Positions 39,577-49,824 of a stretch of 64,000 nt of DNA are shown here, in pieces (position 1 is the stretch's first letter; every line of letters starts with the position of its first letter). Made by a program: the position numbers and the translations under genes. The DNA comes from Gemmatimonadota bacterium (GTDB lineage Bacteria > Gemmatimonadota > Gemmatimonadetes > Longimicrobiales > Gaopeijiaceae): positions 25,444 to 89,443 of the forward strand of contig JAOTVA010000004.1 of assembly GCA_029863645.1 (NCBI GenBank), read 5' to 3'. Under the pieces are notes generated by a model. The model was not told the origin of the DNA, made no database searches, and worked only from the letters and a program-made list of their open reading frames with translations.

Positions 39577-40728
39577 ATGGATCACGTATATCTCGACTAC
39601 GCTGCAACCACACCCGTCAGGGACGAGGTGCGTGCGGCCATGGCCCCCTATCTGTCAGGCGTCTTCGGCAACCCCTCGAGCGTCCATCGATGGGGACGCG
39701 AGGCAGAGGAGGCCCTCGAGCAAGCACGCGCGGAACTGGCTGAGTCTCTCGGGGCTGAGCCCTCCGAGATCACCTTCGTTCGCGGCGGCACCGAGTCGGA
39801 CAACCTGGCGCTGCTGGGTTGGTGTGGGGGCCAACGCGCTTTGGATGAGACGCCGACGGTGGCGATCAGCTCCATCGAACACCACGCCGTGCTCGAAGCG
39901 GTCGAGTTTGCGACACGGACCGGTCTCGCGAGGTCCCTGCGGATCGGCGTGACCCCAGAGGGTGCCATCGATGCCGATGCAATCCGGGACGCCGTTGCGG
40001 ACGGCCCCACCCTGGTTTCCGTCATGTGGGTCAACAACGAGTCTGGCATGGTGCTGCCCCTCCAAGACATCGCGGGCATCGTCAAGGCAGCGGGTGCGAC
40101 CCTTCACACCGATGCCGCCCAGGCGGTCGGCAAGGTGCCTGTGGATGTACGTGAGCTGCCCGTGGACCTGCTCTCCGGCACTGGTCACAAGATCTACGCG
40201 CCGAAGGGGACCGGTTTCCTGTTCGTCCGGGAGGGCACGCCCCTCGCCCCGCTCCTCCACGGCGGAGGACAGGAGCGGGGCGTCCGTCCTGGGACTGAGG
40301 ACGTGGCAGGCGCGGTCGGTCTCGCCACCGCGGTCCGGCTGGCCGTCGCGGAGAGAGCCTCCGAGACGTCCCGCCTCCTGGGGCTGCGGGACCGGCTCGA
40401 AGTCGACCTGCTCCAGGCTCTTGATGGCATCCGGGTGAACGCCGGTGAAGCCCCCCGGGCCCCACATGTGCTCAGCGTCGGCCTGGCGGGAATCGAGGAC
40501 GGTAGCGCCCTCGTCATGGCGCTCGATCTGGAGGGCATCGCGGTCTCGGGGGGTTCGGCATGCGCAAGTGGATCTGCCAAGGCGAGCCACGTCATGGAGG
40601 CGCTGTACGGCAACGACGATCCCTACGCAGCCGTCCGATTCTCGTTGGGTAAAGGCACCACCAATGAGCATCTCCAACGGGCCGTGACCGCGACCGTAGC
40701 GGTCGTCACCCGCATGAGGGACGCATGA
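39577..40728 (+). CDS. Cysteine desulfurase (NifS/IscS-like)
   Basis: YLDYAATTPV, LHTDAAQAVGKVPVDV, SGTGHKIYAPKGTGFLFV, GSACASGSAKASHVM. Confidence 0.95.
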   Translation: MDHVYLDYAATTPVRDEVRAAMAPYLSGVFGNPSSVHRWGREAEEALEQARAELAESLGAEPSEITFVRGGTESDNLALLGWCGGQRALDETPTVAISSIEHHAVLEAVEFATRTGLARSLRIGVTPEGAIDADAIRDAVADGPTLVSVMWVNNESGMVLPLQDIAGIVKAAGATLHTDAAQAVGKVPVDVRELPVDLLSGTGHKIYAPKGTGFLFVREGTPLAPLLHGGGQERGVRPGTEDVAGAVGLATAVRLAVAERASETSRLLGLRDRLEVDLLQALDGIRVNAGEAPRAPHVLSVGLAGIEDGSALVMALDLEGIAVSGGSACASGSAKASHVMEALYGNDDPYAAVRFSLGKGTTNEHLQRAVTATVAVVTRMRDA

Positions 40729-41804
40729 GCAGGGTCTTGGTGGCCATGTCGGGCGGGGTCGACTCCTCAGTCGCCGCCGCCCTTCTCGTGGAGGCCGGTC
40801 ACGAGGTCGTCGGCGTGACGATGAAGACGTTCTGCTACTCTGAAACGCCAAGCCATGGCAAGACGTGTTGTGGCCTCGACGGCATCACCGACGCCAAGCG
40901 GGTCGCCTCTGCGCTCGATATTCCCCATTACGTGTTCGACGTCGAGGAAGACTTCACGCGCGACGTGATCGACGACTTCGTGGACGAGTACGCACAGGGG
41001 CGCACGCCCAATCCATGCGTGCGCTGCAACGGCAACACGAAGTTTCGCGACCTCATGAAACGGGGTCGCGCCCTGGGCTGCGACCGCATCGCCTCGGGCC
41101 ACTACGTTCGCGCTGAGCATACGAAGGCCGGTACGTCCCTCCTCCGTGGCCGGGACCACTCGAAGGATCAGTCCTACTTCTTGTGGGGCCTCCCCAATGA
41201 ACTCCTGCCCAAGCTCTCCTTTCCGCTGGGCGAGCTCACCAAGAATGAGGTGCGGGAGCGCGCCAGGGCGCTCGCGCTCGTCACGGCCGACAAGCCCGAA
41301 TCGCAGGAAATTTGCTTCGTACCCACCGGCGACTACCGGGACCTGCTCCGAAGGCGCCTGGGCGCGCACCCAGCGCTCGAGCCCGGAGCCATCGTGCGCG
41401 CTTCAGGCGAGGTCGTGGGCGAACACCAAGGGTACGCGAGCTTCACCGTCGGGCAGCGTAGGGGACTCGGGGGCGGCTTTCCGGAGCCGTTCTTCGTGCT
41501 CGAGCTGCGGCCGGACACTCGGGAGGTCGTGGTCGGCACCCATGAGGAACTGTTCCGGGACGAGGTCGAGGTGGGTGAGGTGAACTGGCTGACTGATGCA
41601 CCGGGGAGCGGATCCGCCGTCACGGTGCAGCTCAGGTATCGGGCCCCGGCGGTATCGGCGACGGTCATGGAGGACGGGAATGGGCTCGTCTTGTCACTGA
41701 CCGAGCCTCAGCCCGCGGTGACACCCGGGCAGTCCGCAGTCTTCTTCGACGGCGACCGACTCCTCGGCGGCGGCAGAATCGTCGCAGCTCGGGTTAGTGC
41801 TTGA
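40725..41804 (+). CDS. mnmA: tRNA-specific 2-thiouridylase MnmA
   Basis: VAMSGGVDSSVAAALL, NPCVRCNGNTKF, DQSYFLWGL; ATGA overlap with desulfurase. Confidence 0.95.
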   Translation: MSRVLVAMSGGVDSSVAAALLVEAGHEVVGVTMKTFCYSETPSHGKTCCGLDGITDAKRVASALDIPHYVFDVEEDFTRDVIDDFVDEYAQGRTPNPCVRCNGNTKFRDLMKRGRALGCDRIASGHYVRAEHTKAGTSLLRGRDHSKDQSYFLWGLPNELLPKLSFPLGELTKNEVRERARALALVTADKPESQEICFVPTGDYRDLLRRRLGAHPALEPGAIVRASGEVVGEHQGYASFTVGQRRGLGGGFPEPFFVLELRPDTREVVVGTHEELFRDEVEVGEVNWLTDAPGSGSAVTVQLRYRAPAVSATVMEDGNGLVLSLTEPQPAVTPGQSAVFFDGDRLLGGGRIVAARVSA

Positions 41805-42924
41805 GCCCGCTCGCGTCCGCGAACTCCTGCATGGCCTGACGCTCCTCATCGCTGAGCTCTGCAGGGACCTGCACGACCACCTCCACGAACTGATCACCGA
41901 CGCGGTCGCCCTTCTCGACGCCCTGCCCCCGGATACGGAACTTCGTTCCCGACTGGGTCCCCTTCGGGATACGCAGCACGACCTTCTTATCCGCAATAGT
42001 CCGAACGCGTATCTTCGAGCCCAGCGTCGCCTGAACGATGTTGATCGGGATGGTGACGTAGACGTCGAGGCCTTTTCGGGTAAAGAAGCGGTGTGGTGAG
42101 ACCTTGTAGGTGATAATGAGGTCACCTGGCGGTCCACCACTGCGACCCCGCTCGCCCTGCCCCGACAGCCGCACCTTCGACCCGCTGTCGGCGCCGGGCT
42201 GCACGTTGATCTGAATCTTCCGGTTCTGCCGGATCGCCCCTCTCCCCTGACAGGAGCTACACGGGGTCTGCGGAATCACCCCGCGACCGAAGCAGGCCGG
42301 ACAGGGACGCTTCACCGCGAAGCCCCCCTGGCCGAACGACACCGTACCGGCGCCCTTGCACTCGTCGCACCGCCTGACCTCCGTGCCCGGCTTCGCTCCG
42401 TCCCCGCCGCATGTGGCGCAGTCTTCCGTGATGGCAACGTCGACCGAGATCCTGCCCCCTCGGACGGCGGTCAGGAACGGAATCTCGACGACGTACTCTA
42501 CGTTCTGGCCCTTCTGCCGCCCGGTCCTCTCACTCCCCGGCTGGCCCTTCCGGCCCAGATCGAACAGAGAGCTGAAGAGGTCCGATATGTTGCCGAAGCC
42601 GCCCTGGAGATCGTCGAACGAAATTCCAGGGTCGGCTTCAGGCCCGCGGAAGCCGCCGGGGGCTCCGCCGCCAGGACGGCCGCGACCGAAACCCAGGCCC
42701 CCCAGTCTGCGCATCTGATCGTACTGCTTCCGCTTCGCGGGATCGCTCAGCACGGAGTACGCCTCGCCGATCTCCTTGAAACGTTCCGCGGCGCTCGCGT
42801 CGCTGGGGTTGGCATCAGGGTGATGCTTCTTCGCCAACTTGCGATACGACTTCTTGATTTCGCCGGCGTCAGCTTTTTCGCTGACGCCGAGAACCTGGTA
42901 GAAGTCCTTGCCCGGAGCGGCCAT
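41794..42924 (-). CDS. dnaJ: Chaperone protein DnaJ
   Basis: J-domain with HHPD, four CxxCxGxG-type zinc repeats. Confidence 0.95.
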   Translation of the reverse strand: MAAPGKDFYQVLGVSEKADAGEIKKSYRKLAKKHHPDANPSDASAAERFKEIGEAYSVLSDPAKRKQYDQMRRLGGLGFGRGRPGGGAPGGFRGPEADPGISFDDLQGGFGNISDLFSSLFDLGRKGQPGSERTGRQKGQNVEYVVEIPFLTAVRGGRISVDVAITEDCATCGGDGAKPGTEVRRCDECKGAGTVSFGQGGFAVKRPCPACFGRGVIPQTPCSSCQGRGAIRQNRKIQINVQPGADSGSKVRLSGQGERGRSGGPPGDLIITYKVSPHRFFTRKGLDVYVTIPINIVQATLGSKIRVRTIADKKVVLRIPKGTQSGTKFRIRGQGVEKGDRVGDQFVEVVVQVPAELSDEERQAMQEFADASGLKH

Positions 42925-42935
42925 GATGGGCGTCG

Positions 42936-43508
42936 TTACTCGTTCTTGTACACGCTCACCCGGGCCGGCCGGACGAGTACACCCTTGAGGGAGTAGCCCT
43001 TCTGAAACACCTGGGCCACCTCATCGTCTTGGTGCTCGGAGTCGACCGGCACGCGCATCATGGCTTCCATCCGCTCGGGGTCGAACGGCTGCCCGACCGG
43101 GTCGATCACCTCGACCCCTGAGTCCTCGAGCACCCGCACGAACTTTCGCTCCACCAGATCCACGCCCTCCATGATCGCCTCGACCGTGGCGTTCGATAGA
43201 TCCAGCTGCGCGACCCGGTTCAGGTCGTCTAGCACGTCCAAGAATTTGGCCACCATGTCGGCCTGGGCCCTCGCCCAGGCGCCGAGGCGTTCTTGTTCTG
43301 TACGGCGGCGATAGTTGTTGAACTCTGCGACCAACCGTAGGTGTCGATCGCTGAGTTGCTCGAAGTCCTCCCCGGGATCGGCTGCCGATCCTTCCGGGTC
43401 ATCGGGCCGAGTGACATCGGCGTCCTCCTCCGGGGCGCCGACATCGGCTGAGCCGTTGACGCCTTCGTCGTCCAGGCGCTGATCTTCTTGCGATACGGAA
43501 TCCGTCAT
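42936..43508 (-). CDS. grpE: Nucleotide exchange factor GrpE
   Basis: RLVAEFNNYRRRTEQE, MMRVPVDSEHQDDEVAQVFQKGYSLKGVLVRPARVSV; ATG at 43508. Confidence 0.93.
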   Translation of the reverse strand: MTDSVSQEDQRLDDEGVNGSADVGAPEEDADVTRPDDPEGSAADPGEDFEQLSDRHLRLVAEFNNYRRRTEQERLGAWARAQADMVAKFLDVLDDLNRVAQLDLSNATVEAIMEGVDLVERKFVRVLEDSGVEVIDPVGQPFDPERMEAMMRVPVDSEHQDDEVAQVFQKGYSLKGVLVRPARVSVYKNE

Positions 43509-43608
43509 CGTCCTCTTCTTCTCACCGTTCCAGGACCTACCAAATCCGCCGTTCGGCGGTTCGACGTACAAGATACCACGTGGGCCATGTGTGTTCAGGG
43601 TCCGGGGC

Positions 43609-44889
43609 TCAGCGGCCCTGCTCGCGGCCCGAGACCTTGCGGTGTAGCCAGCCCAAAACCGCTTGGGCCGCGCGCTCCCGAACCGCATCACGGTCCCCAG
43701 GGAGCCTGACCAGTCTGGCCTCGGCCATGTCCGCGACCGCCAGCGCAATCCACACGGTGCCGACGGGCTTTTCCGGGGTGCCACCTTCCGGACCCGCAAC
43801 GCCGGTGATACCTACACCTGCCGAAGCGCCGAAGCGTTCCCTCACACCCTTTGCCATCTGTAGCGCGACGGGCTCGGATACTGCGCCGTGCTCGCGGAGA
43901 TCTTCGGGCGAGACCCCGAGCTGCTCCACCTTGACCGCGTCCGCATAGGCGATCACACCGCCGACGAACACCTCCGAAGAGCCGGGCCGATCGGTGATAC
44001 GTTTCGCTACTAGCCCGCCCGTACAACTCTCCGCGGTCGCGACCGTCATGCCAGCACCGGCCAGCGCGTGGTTCAACGCCTCGGCGACGTCTCCACTTTC
44101 AGCTTCGAATCGCCACTTCGACACGACGGGCTCGAGCGCCGCTTCGATCCGTGTCAGCCACGCCTCTCCCTCCTCGATGGCGACGCCCCTGGCCGTCAAG
44201 CGCAGATCCACCCCCCGAAGATCCGGAAGAAAAGCGAGGCTGACCGGCCCCATGTCTCGCGGTAGGAGCTGGCTCACCAGCTCGGACAGGCGCGACTCAG
44301 GGACCCCTGTCGTATGGATCGTGCGGTGCTGCACCGGTTCGAGTCGCCTCGCAAAGCGCCGACGCAAGAGATGGGTAAGGTCGCCCTCGAAAATGCTGCG
44401 AAGCTCGCGTGGAACTCCGGGCAGCATCACCACCAGACAAGAGTCGGTCTCCAGGCCGAGGCCGGGGGCGGTGCCCTGCGGGTTGTTCAGCACGATCGAT
44501 CCCTGCGGGACCTCCGCCTGACTTCGATTCGGGGTGGGGAGCCGGTCGTATCCCGCCGCGCGGAAGCGCGCGGCGAGTTTTTGCAGCAGCTCTTCGTCCA
44601 GTCCGATCTCACGCCCGAGGAGCTGAGCGACCGCGGCCTTGGTTAGGTCGTCGGGAGTCGGGCCCAGCCCACCCGACACGAGAACCAGGTCGGCGTCCTC
44701 CATGGCCGATCCGACGGCCGCCTGAATGGGGCCGGGGTCGTCGCCGACGGTGAACGTACGCGTGACCCGGAATCCGAGTTGGGCAAGGGACCGACCCAGC
44801 CAGGCGGCGTTCGTATCGACGGTCTGACCGTAAAGGAGCTCGTTCCCGACAGTCACGAGACTGGCCAACGGTGCCCGTGTCTCCGTCAT
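43609..44889 (-). CDS. CinA-like protein (MoCF/COG1058 + nicotinamide-nucleotide amidase)
   Basis: GNELLYGQTVDTNAAWLGRSLAQLG; TVATAESCTGGLVAKRITDRPGSSEVF. Confidence 0.93.
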   Translation of the reverse strand: MTETRAPLASLVTVGNELLYGQTVDTNAAWLGRSLAQLGFRVTRTFTVGDDPGPIQAAVGSAMEDADLVLVSGGLGPTPDDLTKAAVAQLLGREIGLDEELLQKLAARFRAAGYDRLPTPNRSQAEVPQGSIVLNNPQGTAPGLGLETDSCLVVMLPGVPRELRSIFEGDLTHLLRRRFARRLEPVQHRTIHTTGVPESRLSELVSQLLPRDMGPVSLAFLPDLRGVDLRLTARGVAIEEGEAWLTRIEAALEPVVSKWRFEAESGDVAEALNHALAGAGMTVATAESCTGGLVAKRITDRPGSSEVFVGGVIAYADAVKVEQLGVSPEDLREHGAVSEPVALQMAKGVRERFGASAGVGITGVAGPEGGTPEKPVGTVWIALAVADMAEARLVRLPGDRDAVRERAAQAVLGWLHRKVSGREQGR

Positions 44890-44904
44890 CTGGCGTCGGA
44901 CGAC

Positions 44905-45552
44905 CTAGTCTCGGATCCCGACCACGGATCGATAGGACCAGAGATAGTCGAACATCGAGTAGACGGTCAGAACAATCGCTACCACAAGTGTTACGGACAC
45001 CCACGTCTCATGAAAGCGAGACCACACGCTCCAGCCCATGCCGTCCCACCCCCTGCTCTCCGCCACCAAGCGCAGCGGATACAGCAGCAGGAGACCACCT
45101 ACGAAGAGGGACTGAAAGAGCGCTTTGTGTTTCCCCGATTGACCCGCGGCAATGACGACTCCGCGGCGGACCGCGTACTGCCGGAACAGGGTGATGAACA
45201 ACTCGCGGCCCAGGATCACAACCATCACCCACATCGGCATGGCGCCCCACGGCCACGGCATCAGGTCGATCTCGGATCCGCGATGGGATATGAGGTAGAA
45301 CGGAACGAATGTCACCACCAAGAGAAGCTTGTCGGCGATAGGGTCGAGCAGCTTCCCGACGTCGGTGATGAGATCGTACCGTCTGGCCAGGTACCCGTCC
45401 CATATGTCGGACAGAGCCGCTGCAACGAAGAGAAAGAACGCGCCGAACCGAGCCTGGACCCCGGGCTGCATCGCGAGCCAGTAGATGATCGGACACGTGG
45501 CGATGCGCGCCAGCGTGATGATGTTCGGGAGGGTGATTCGACTCCCAGACAT
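44905..45552 (-). CDS. pgsA: CDP-diacylglycerol-glycerol-3-phosphate 3-phosphatidyltransferase
   Basis: LPNIITLARI; SDIWDGYLARRYDLITDVGKLLDPIADKLL signature. Confidence 0.92.
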   Translation of the reverse strand: MSGSRITLPNIITLARIATCPIIYWLAMQPGVQARFGAFFLFVAAALSDIWDGYLARRYDLITDVGKLLDPIADKLLLVVTFVPFYLISHRGSEIDLMPWPWGAMPMWVMVVILGRELFITLFRQYAVRRGVVIAAGQSGKHKALFQSLFVGGLLLLYPLRLVAESRGWDGMGWSVWSRFHETWVSVTLVVAIVLTVYSMFDYLWSYRSVVGIRD

Positions 45553-45560
45553 CGGGGGCC

Positions 45561-46139
45561 TCAGGAAAGAGACTCGACGACCAGCTTGCTCACGCACGAG
45601 AGGGTCTCGAACACCCCGTTCCCCTCGATCGCTGTGCCCTCGAAGTCGGGCACCCCCATTGGGTTGATCTGGGCCCGAAGCTCCTCTACGGAGAGGATGC
45701 TCGGCATGTCCCGTTTGTTGTATTGAATGGCGAACGGGATCGTGTCGAGATCGTATCCGTACGTCTCGAGGTTCTCGTAGAGGTTGTGCATCGATTCGAT
45801 GTTGGCCTCGGCCCGCGATGCCTGCGAGTCCGCCACGAACACCAGTCCATCCACACCCTTGAGAATCAGTCGCCGGCTGGCGTTGTAATAGACCTGGCCG
45901 GGGACGGTGTAGAGGTGGAACCGGGTCTTGAAGCCTCTGACCTCGCCCAGGTCGATGGGCAGGAAGTCGAAGAAGAGCGTGCGCTCCGACTCGGTAGCGA
46001 GGGAAATCATCTTTCCCTTCGTGTCCGGATTCACGCGCGAGTAGATGTACTCGAGATTGGTCGTCTTGCCACCGAGACCGGTCCCGTAATACACGATCTT
46101 ACAATTGATCTCACGGGAGGCGTAGTTGATCATCGACAT
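45561..46139 (-). CDS. mglA: MglA-like small Ras-family GTPase
   Basis: [21 protein letters not shown]-loop, [37 protein letters not shown]. Confidence 0.92.
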   Translation of the reverse strand: MSMINYASREINCKIVYYGTGLGGKTTNLEYIYSRVNPDTKGKMISLATESERTLFFDFLPIDLGEVRGFKTRFHLYTVPGQVYYNASRRLILKGVDGLVFVADSQASRAEANIESMHNLYENLETYGYDLDTIPFAIQYNKRDMPSILSVEELRAQINPMGVPDFEGTAIEGNGVFETLSCVSKLVVESLS

Positions 46140-46308
46140 GGGCCGATGCTACCTCCCGAGACAGACGTCATGTGGACCCAAAGATCTCTCGCTCTCACAA
46201 GTATGAACGAGGGCGCCGAGCCGTTACCGGATCGCGCGCCCGCGGCCGCCCGAGACTAGCAGCGCCCTAAACTCGGCCAGCCTGCCCTGACGGGCAAGGT
46301 GGACGTTA

Positions 46309-46629
46309 TCAAGCGGTTTCCGGGCCAGCGTGGATCCCTAGCTCAGCCGCCTCGGCCATCATCCGATCGATGATGGCTTGGGCCCGCTCACGCAGCGGCT
46401 TACGGGGCTCCCAGGAGACGAAGTCGCGCAGAACCCGGATTGCGTCGACGGACGCGGGCTCACGATTCATGTGTCCGAGGGCCGCGAGCCTGCGGAACGC
46501 GCGAGGGCTGAACAGGTCCCGGCGGTGTCGGCTGATCTGCCCGCGGATGATGAGCGCGGCCAACGCCCCGGCAGCTGCAGCGGCCAGGACGGTCAACGTC
46601 GCTGTTTTCATAGTTCGATTCACCGTCAC
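46309..46629 (-). CDS. Small single-TM hypothetical protein
   Basis: 106 aa, N-terminal hydrophobic segment; GTGA overlap with recR stop. Confidence 0.55.
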   Translation of the reverse strand: MTVNRTMKTATLTVLAAAAAGALAALIIRGQISRHRRDLFSPRAFRRLAALGHMNREPASVDAIRVLRDFVSWEPRKPLRERAQAIIDRMMAEAAELGIHAGPETA

Positions 46630-47219
46630 ATCTCCCGCCGGCCAGCTAGCGCCTGGGCGATCGTCGTTCCGTCCACATACTCTAGGTCACTTCCCACCGG
46701 GATTCCACGGGCGAGCCGCGTGACCCGCGGCCCTCGGCCTCGGATCTCCTGCTCCAGAAAGACGGCCGTGGCTTCGCCCTCCACGCTCGCGTTCGTGGCC
46801 ACGATGACTTCGTGGATCCCCCCCTCGGCGTCAACGATGCGCCTCAGTAGCTCCGCCACGTTCAGTTCATCCGGCCCGATGCCATCGAGAGGCGACAGGC
46901 ATCCTCCGAGGACGTGGAACAGTCCGCGATACTGCCCGGTGCGCTCGATGGACCCGACCTCGTACGCCTCCTCTACCACACACAGCAGGGACGCATCTCG
47001 TCGGGGATTCGTGCAAATATCACACAGTTCCGACTCCGCGAAGTTCCCACACTGACGGCACTCCCGGATGTTCTCGGCCAGGTCCACCAAGGAAACAGCC
47101 AGCCGGCGCACGTCCTCTTTTTGCCCCTTCATGAGGTGGTGTACGAGGCGCAGAGCCGTCTTCGACCCGATTCCCGGTAGCCTGGAGAACTCCTCCGTCA
47201 GACGCTCGATCACCGCCAT
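46626..47219 (-). CDS. recR: Recombination protein RecR
   Basis: RLPGIGSKTALRLVHHLM, CRQCGNFAESELCDIC, Toprim. Confidence 0.96.
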   Translation of the reverse strand: MAVIERLTEEFSRLPGIGSKTALRLVHHLMKGQKEDVRRLAVSLVDLAENIRECRQCGNFAESELCDICTNPRRDASLLCVVEEAYEVGSIERTGQYRGLFHVLGGCLSPLDGIGPDELNVAELLRRIVDAEGGIHEVIVATNASVEGEATAVFLEQEIRGRGPRVTRLARGIPVGSDLEYVDGTTIAQALAGRREM

Positions 47220-47244
47220 CTTGGACAGCTCCGGCGGTGCGGGC

Positions 47245-47571
47245 TCAGAAGAGGTTCGGGAGCCCGGGAAGGTTCAAGGGCAGTCCCCCCGTCGCCTTCC
47301 GCATCTCCTGCTCGTACGCCCCCCGAGCCTTGGTCTGAGCCTCTGCAACCGCGGCCAGCACCAAGTCCTCGAGCATCTCCACGTCCCTCGGATCCACGCA
47401 GGTCGGATCGATCTGCACCCGCTTCACCTGGCCCTTCCCGTCGACGGTGACGGTGACCATACCGCCGCCCGACGTAGCGGACAGCGAGGTGGCCTCCAAC
47501 GACTCCTGCAACTCTGTCATTTTGGACTGGAGTTGCTGACTCAGACGCATCAACTGCTGGAGGTCGGTCAT
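47245..47571 (-). CDS. YbaB/EbfC nucleoid-associated protein
   Basis: LQSKMTELQESLEATSLSATSGGGMVTVTVDGKGQVKRVQIDP; between recR and dnaX. Confidence 0.93.
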   Translation of the reverse strand: MTDLQQLMRLSQQLQSKMTELQESLEATSLSATSGGGMVTVTVDGKGQVKRVQIDPTCVDPRDVEMLEDLVLAAVAEAQTKARGAYEQEMRKATGGLPLNLPGLPNLF

Positions 47572-47578
47572 GCGGATA

Positions 47579-49219
47579 TCATTCCATGAGCTCGAGATCG
47601 AGTTCTTCTACCGCCCGTTGCAGGCGGGGTTCCTGGCGGTAAAGCGCTGCCAGCGTGTCGCTTCGGACCTCCTCCTCGGTCACCCGATCGGTGGTCGAAG
47701 GTCCTGAGGTCGGGGCCTCCACGACGAACCGAACGGCGCGACCGAGGTAGGGTGCGAAGCCCTCTCGGATGGCCTCCACGACGGGAAGCTCGGCCAGCCG
47801 CTCGGCCGCCGGCGGCGCGAGCTCGCCGATGGCGATGCGACCGTCGTCCAGCTCAGTGACCTTCGCCGCTCGCAAGAAGGCCATGAGGCCCTTGGGCACC
47901 TTGCCTTCGTTCAGCCACGCGTCCCACGCAGCCTGCACGTTGGCAGGTGCCGTCTTAGGTGCAGGGGTCGGCTTGGACTTCGCCGCGGCGGGCCCCCGTT
48001 CGGGGGAGGCTACGGGACCCCCGCGGGGCTCGCGTCCAGGCTCCCCCTGGGGCACGTCCCCTGGGTTCGGCGCTCCCCCCAAGGCCTGAATGAGCTCCTC
48101 GAAGTGAAGCGTACGATCCAGAAAGCTCAGTCGAAGAAGCAGCATCTCGACTGGAAGACGCGGATTCGGATTCCGTCTCAGGCTCCCCTGACTCTCCAGG
48201 TCCGCCGCGCTCGCGAGCATCCGCACCAGATCCCCCGGAGCGAAGTCCACTGCTCGCTCCAGGAGCGCCGCTCGAAAGTCATCACGAACGTCCACTTGAG
48301 CCTCGGGCTCCAACCGCAGGCGCAGCAGGATGCGGAGCACGTCCAGCAGGCCGTGGTGGAACTCCACCAGATCGTAGCCCTCATCGACGAGGTTCTCGAC
48401 CAAAGTGAACACCGATGCATGCCGCCCTTCTCGGAGCACATCCAGTAGCTCGATGTAGCGCTCCTCTTCCACCAAGCCGAGCACGCGCCGCACTGACTCC
48501 GCATCGACTTCGCCCCCCGTAAGGGAAAGCACCTGATCGAGAAGCGATAGTGCGTCCCGCATTCCCCCATCAGCCTTGCGCGCGACAAGTCGCAGCGCTT
48601 CGGGCGCGGCCTTGGTCCCCTCGCGAGCGAGCACGTCGGTGAGTCGCGCCACGATGTCCGAGACCCCGATGCGACGGAAGTCGAAGCGCTGACAGCGGGA
48701 AAGGATGGGGGCCGCGGACTGTTGAATCTTGTTCGGCTCGGTGGTCGCGAACACGAAGATTACACGCGGCGGCGGCTCTTCGAGAATCTTGAGGAGCGCG
48801 TTCCAAGCCTCCCGGGTGAGCATGTGTGCCTCGTCGACGATGTAGACCTTGTGTCGCCCATCGGCCGACGGCGCGTACATGGCACGCTCTCGCAGATCTC
48901 GCGCGTCATCCACACCCCGATTCGACGCGGCGTCGATCTCCACGACGTCGAGCGCCGTATGCCCCCCCCAAATGCGCGCACAACTCTCGCACTTGCCACA
49001 CGGCTCCCCGTCGTCCGCGCGATCGGGACAGTTCAGAGCCATGGCGAGCACGCGGGCGAGCGTGGTCTTGCCCACTCCGCGGGGACCGCAGAAGAGGTAG
49101 GCGTGACCGACGCGCCCTCCTACCACCGCACTCCGCAGGGTGTCCGACACGTGCTCCTGCGTCGCCACGTCGGAGAACGAGCGGGGGCGATACTTGGTCG
49201 CTAAGGCTATGTGCGTCAA
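47579..49219 (-). CDS. dnaX: DNA polymerase III subunit gamma/tau
   Basis: YRPRSFSDVATQEHVSDTL, AYLFCGPRGVGKTTLARVLA, zinc cysteines, EIDAASNRGVDDARDLRE. Confidence 0.95.
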   Translation of the reverse strand: MTHIALATKYRPRSFSDVATQEHVSDTLRSAVVGGRVGHAYLFCGPRGVGKTTLARVLAMALNCPDRADDGEPCGKCESCARIWGGHTALDVVEIDAASNRGVDDARDLRERAMYAPSADGRHKVYIVDEAHMLTREAWNALLKILEEPPPRVIFVFATTEPNKIQQSAAPILSRCQRFDFRRIGVSDIVARLTDVLAREGTKAAPEALRLVARKADGGMRDALSLLDQVLSLTGGEVDAESVRRVLGLVEEERYIELLDVLREGRHASVFTLVENLVDEGYDLVEFHHGLLDVLRILLRLRLEPEAQVDVRDDFRAALLERAVDFAPGDLVRMLASAADLESQGSLRRNPNPRLPVEMLLLRLSFLDRTLHFEELIQALGGAPNPGDVPQGEPGREPRGGPVASPERGPAAAKSKPTPAPKTAPANVQAAWDAWLNEGKVPKGLMAFLRAAKVTELDDGRIAIGELAPPAAERLAELPVVEAIREGFAPYLGRAVRFVVEAPTSGPSTTDRVTEEEVRSDTLAALYRQEPRLQRAVEELDLELME

Positions 49220-49260
49220 GCGTTTAAGAGGCTTATTTCACGCGCACGCAGAAAGGGAAT

Positions 49261-49360
49261 TGCCCCAGGCGACCCGCAGCGACGATCACCGCACTTACCG
49301 CTGCTACCTGCGGGGTCCTGACGGGATTCGTGAGCTTTCGCCCTGCGGACCTGGGGCATC
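49261..49360 (-). ncRNA. ffs: Bacterial SRP RNA (4.5S-like)
   Basis: Reverse strand: terminal stem GCCCCAGG/CCTGGGGC, CCGCAG/CTGCGG, core CCG-UCAGG-ACC..GGU-AGCAG-CGG; conserved position upstream of dnaX-ybaB-recR. Confidence 0.88.
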
Positions 49361-49388
49361 TCGAAGCTACCGGGGGGCCGGAGGGAGG

Positions 49389-49811
49389 TCAACGCGGCGC
49401 GTCGGGCCTCCAGGCGTCCTCGAGGTGGTCGATGCGTACCACCTCTCGGCCTGACCCGGCCACGATCGCGATCACGTCGAACCGCACGTCCACGTCGTCG
49501 AGGCGATGGCGCCACAGGAAGTCCCTGGCCACCGCTTCGATCTCCCGACGCTTGAGCCGTGTCACGGCCTCCTCGGGCGCCCCGAACCCCGTTCCGGTGC
49601 GCGTCTTCACCTCTACGAATGCGACGAGACCTCCACGCCGGACAACGAGGTCGACCTCCCTGCGCCCGAACCGATAGTTGCTCACCAGCACGGTCCACCC
49701 TGCGCGTATGAGATAGGCCCGGGCGCAGGACTCTCCGAAGTGCCCGAGGGCATGAGGTGGGTACGGCAAAGGCATGCGAGGATCCTGTGTGCTCGCCAGC
49801 GACGCTTCCAT
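49389..49811 (-). CDS. YraN family (UPF0102) endonuclease-like protein
   Basis: GESCARAYLIRAGWTVLVSNYRFGRREVDLVVRRGGLVAFVEVKTR. Confidence 0.92.
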   Translation of the reverse strand: MEASLASTQDPRMPLPYPPHALGHFGESCARAYLIRAGWTVLVSNYRFGRREVDLVVRRGGLVAFVEVKTRTGTGFGAPEEAVTRLKRREIEAVARDFLWRHRLDDVDVRFDVIAIVAGSGREVVRIDHLEDAWRPDAPR

Positions 49812-49824
49812 GGCCCTTCGGGAC

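Noticed and set aside
43546-43559. CCGCC-GTTC-GGCGG hairpin between cinA and grpE
   Set aside because: Short 5-bp stem; insufficient to call a terminator or heat-shock element (no CIRCE sequence found).
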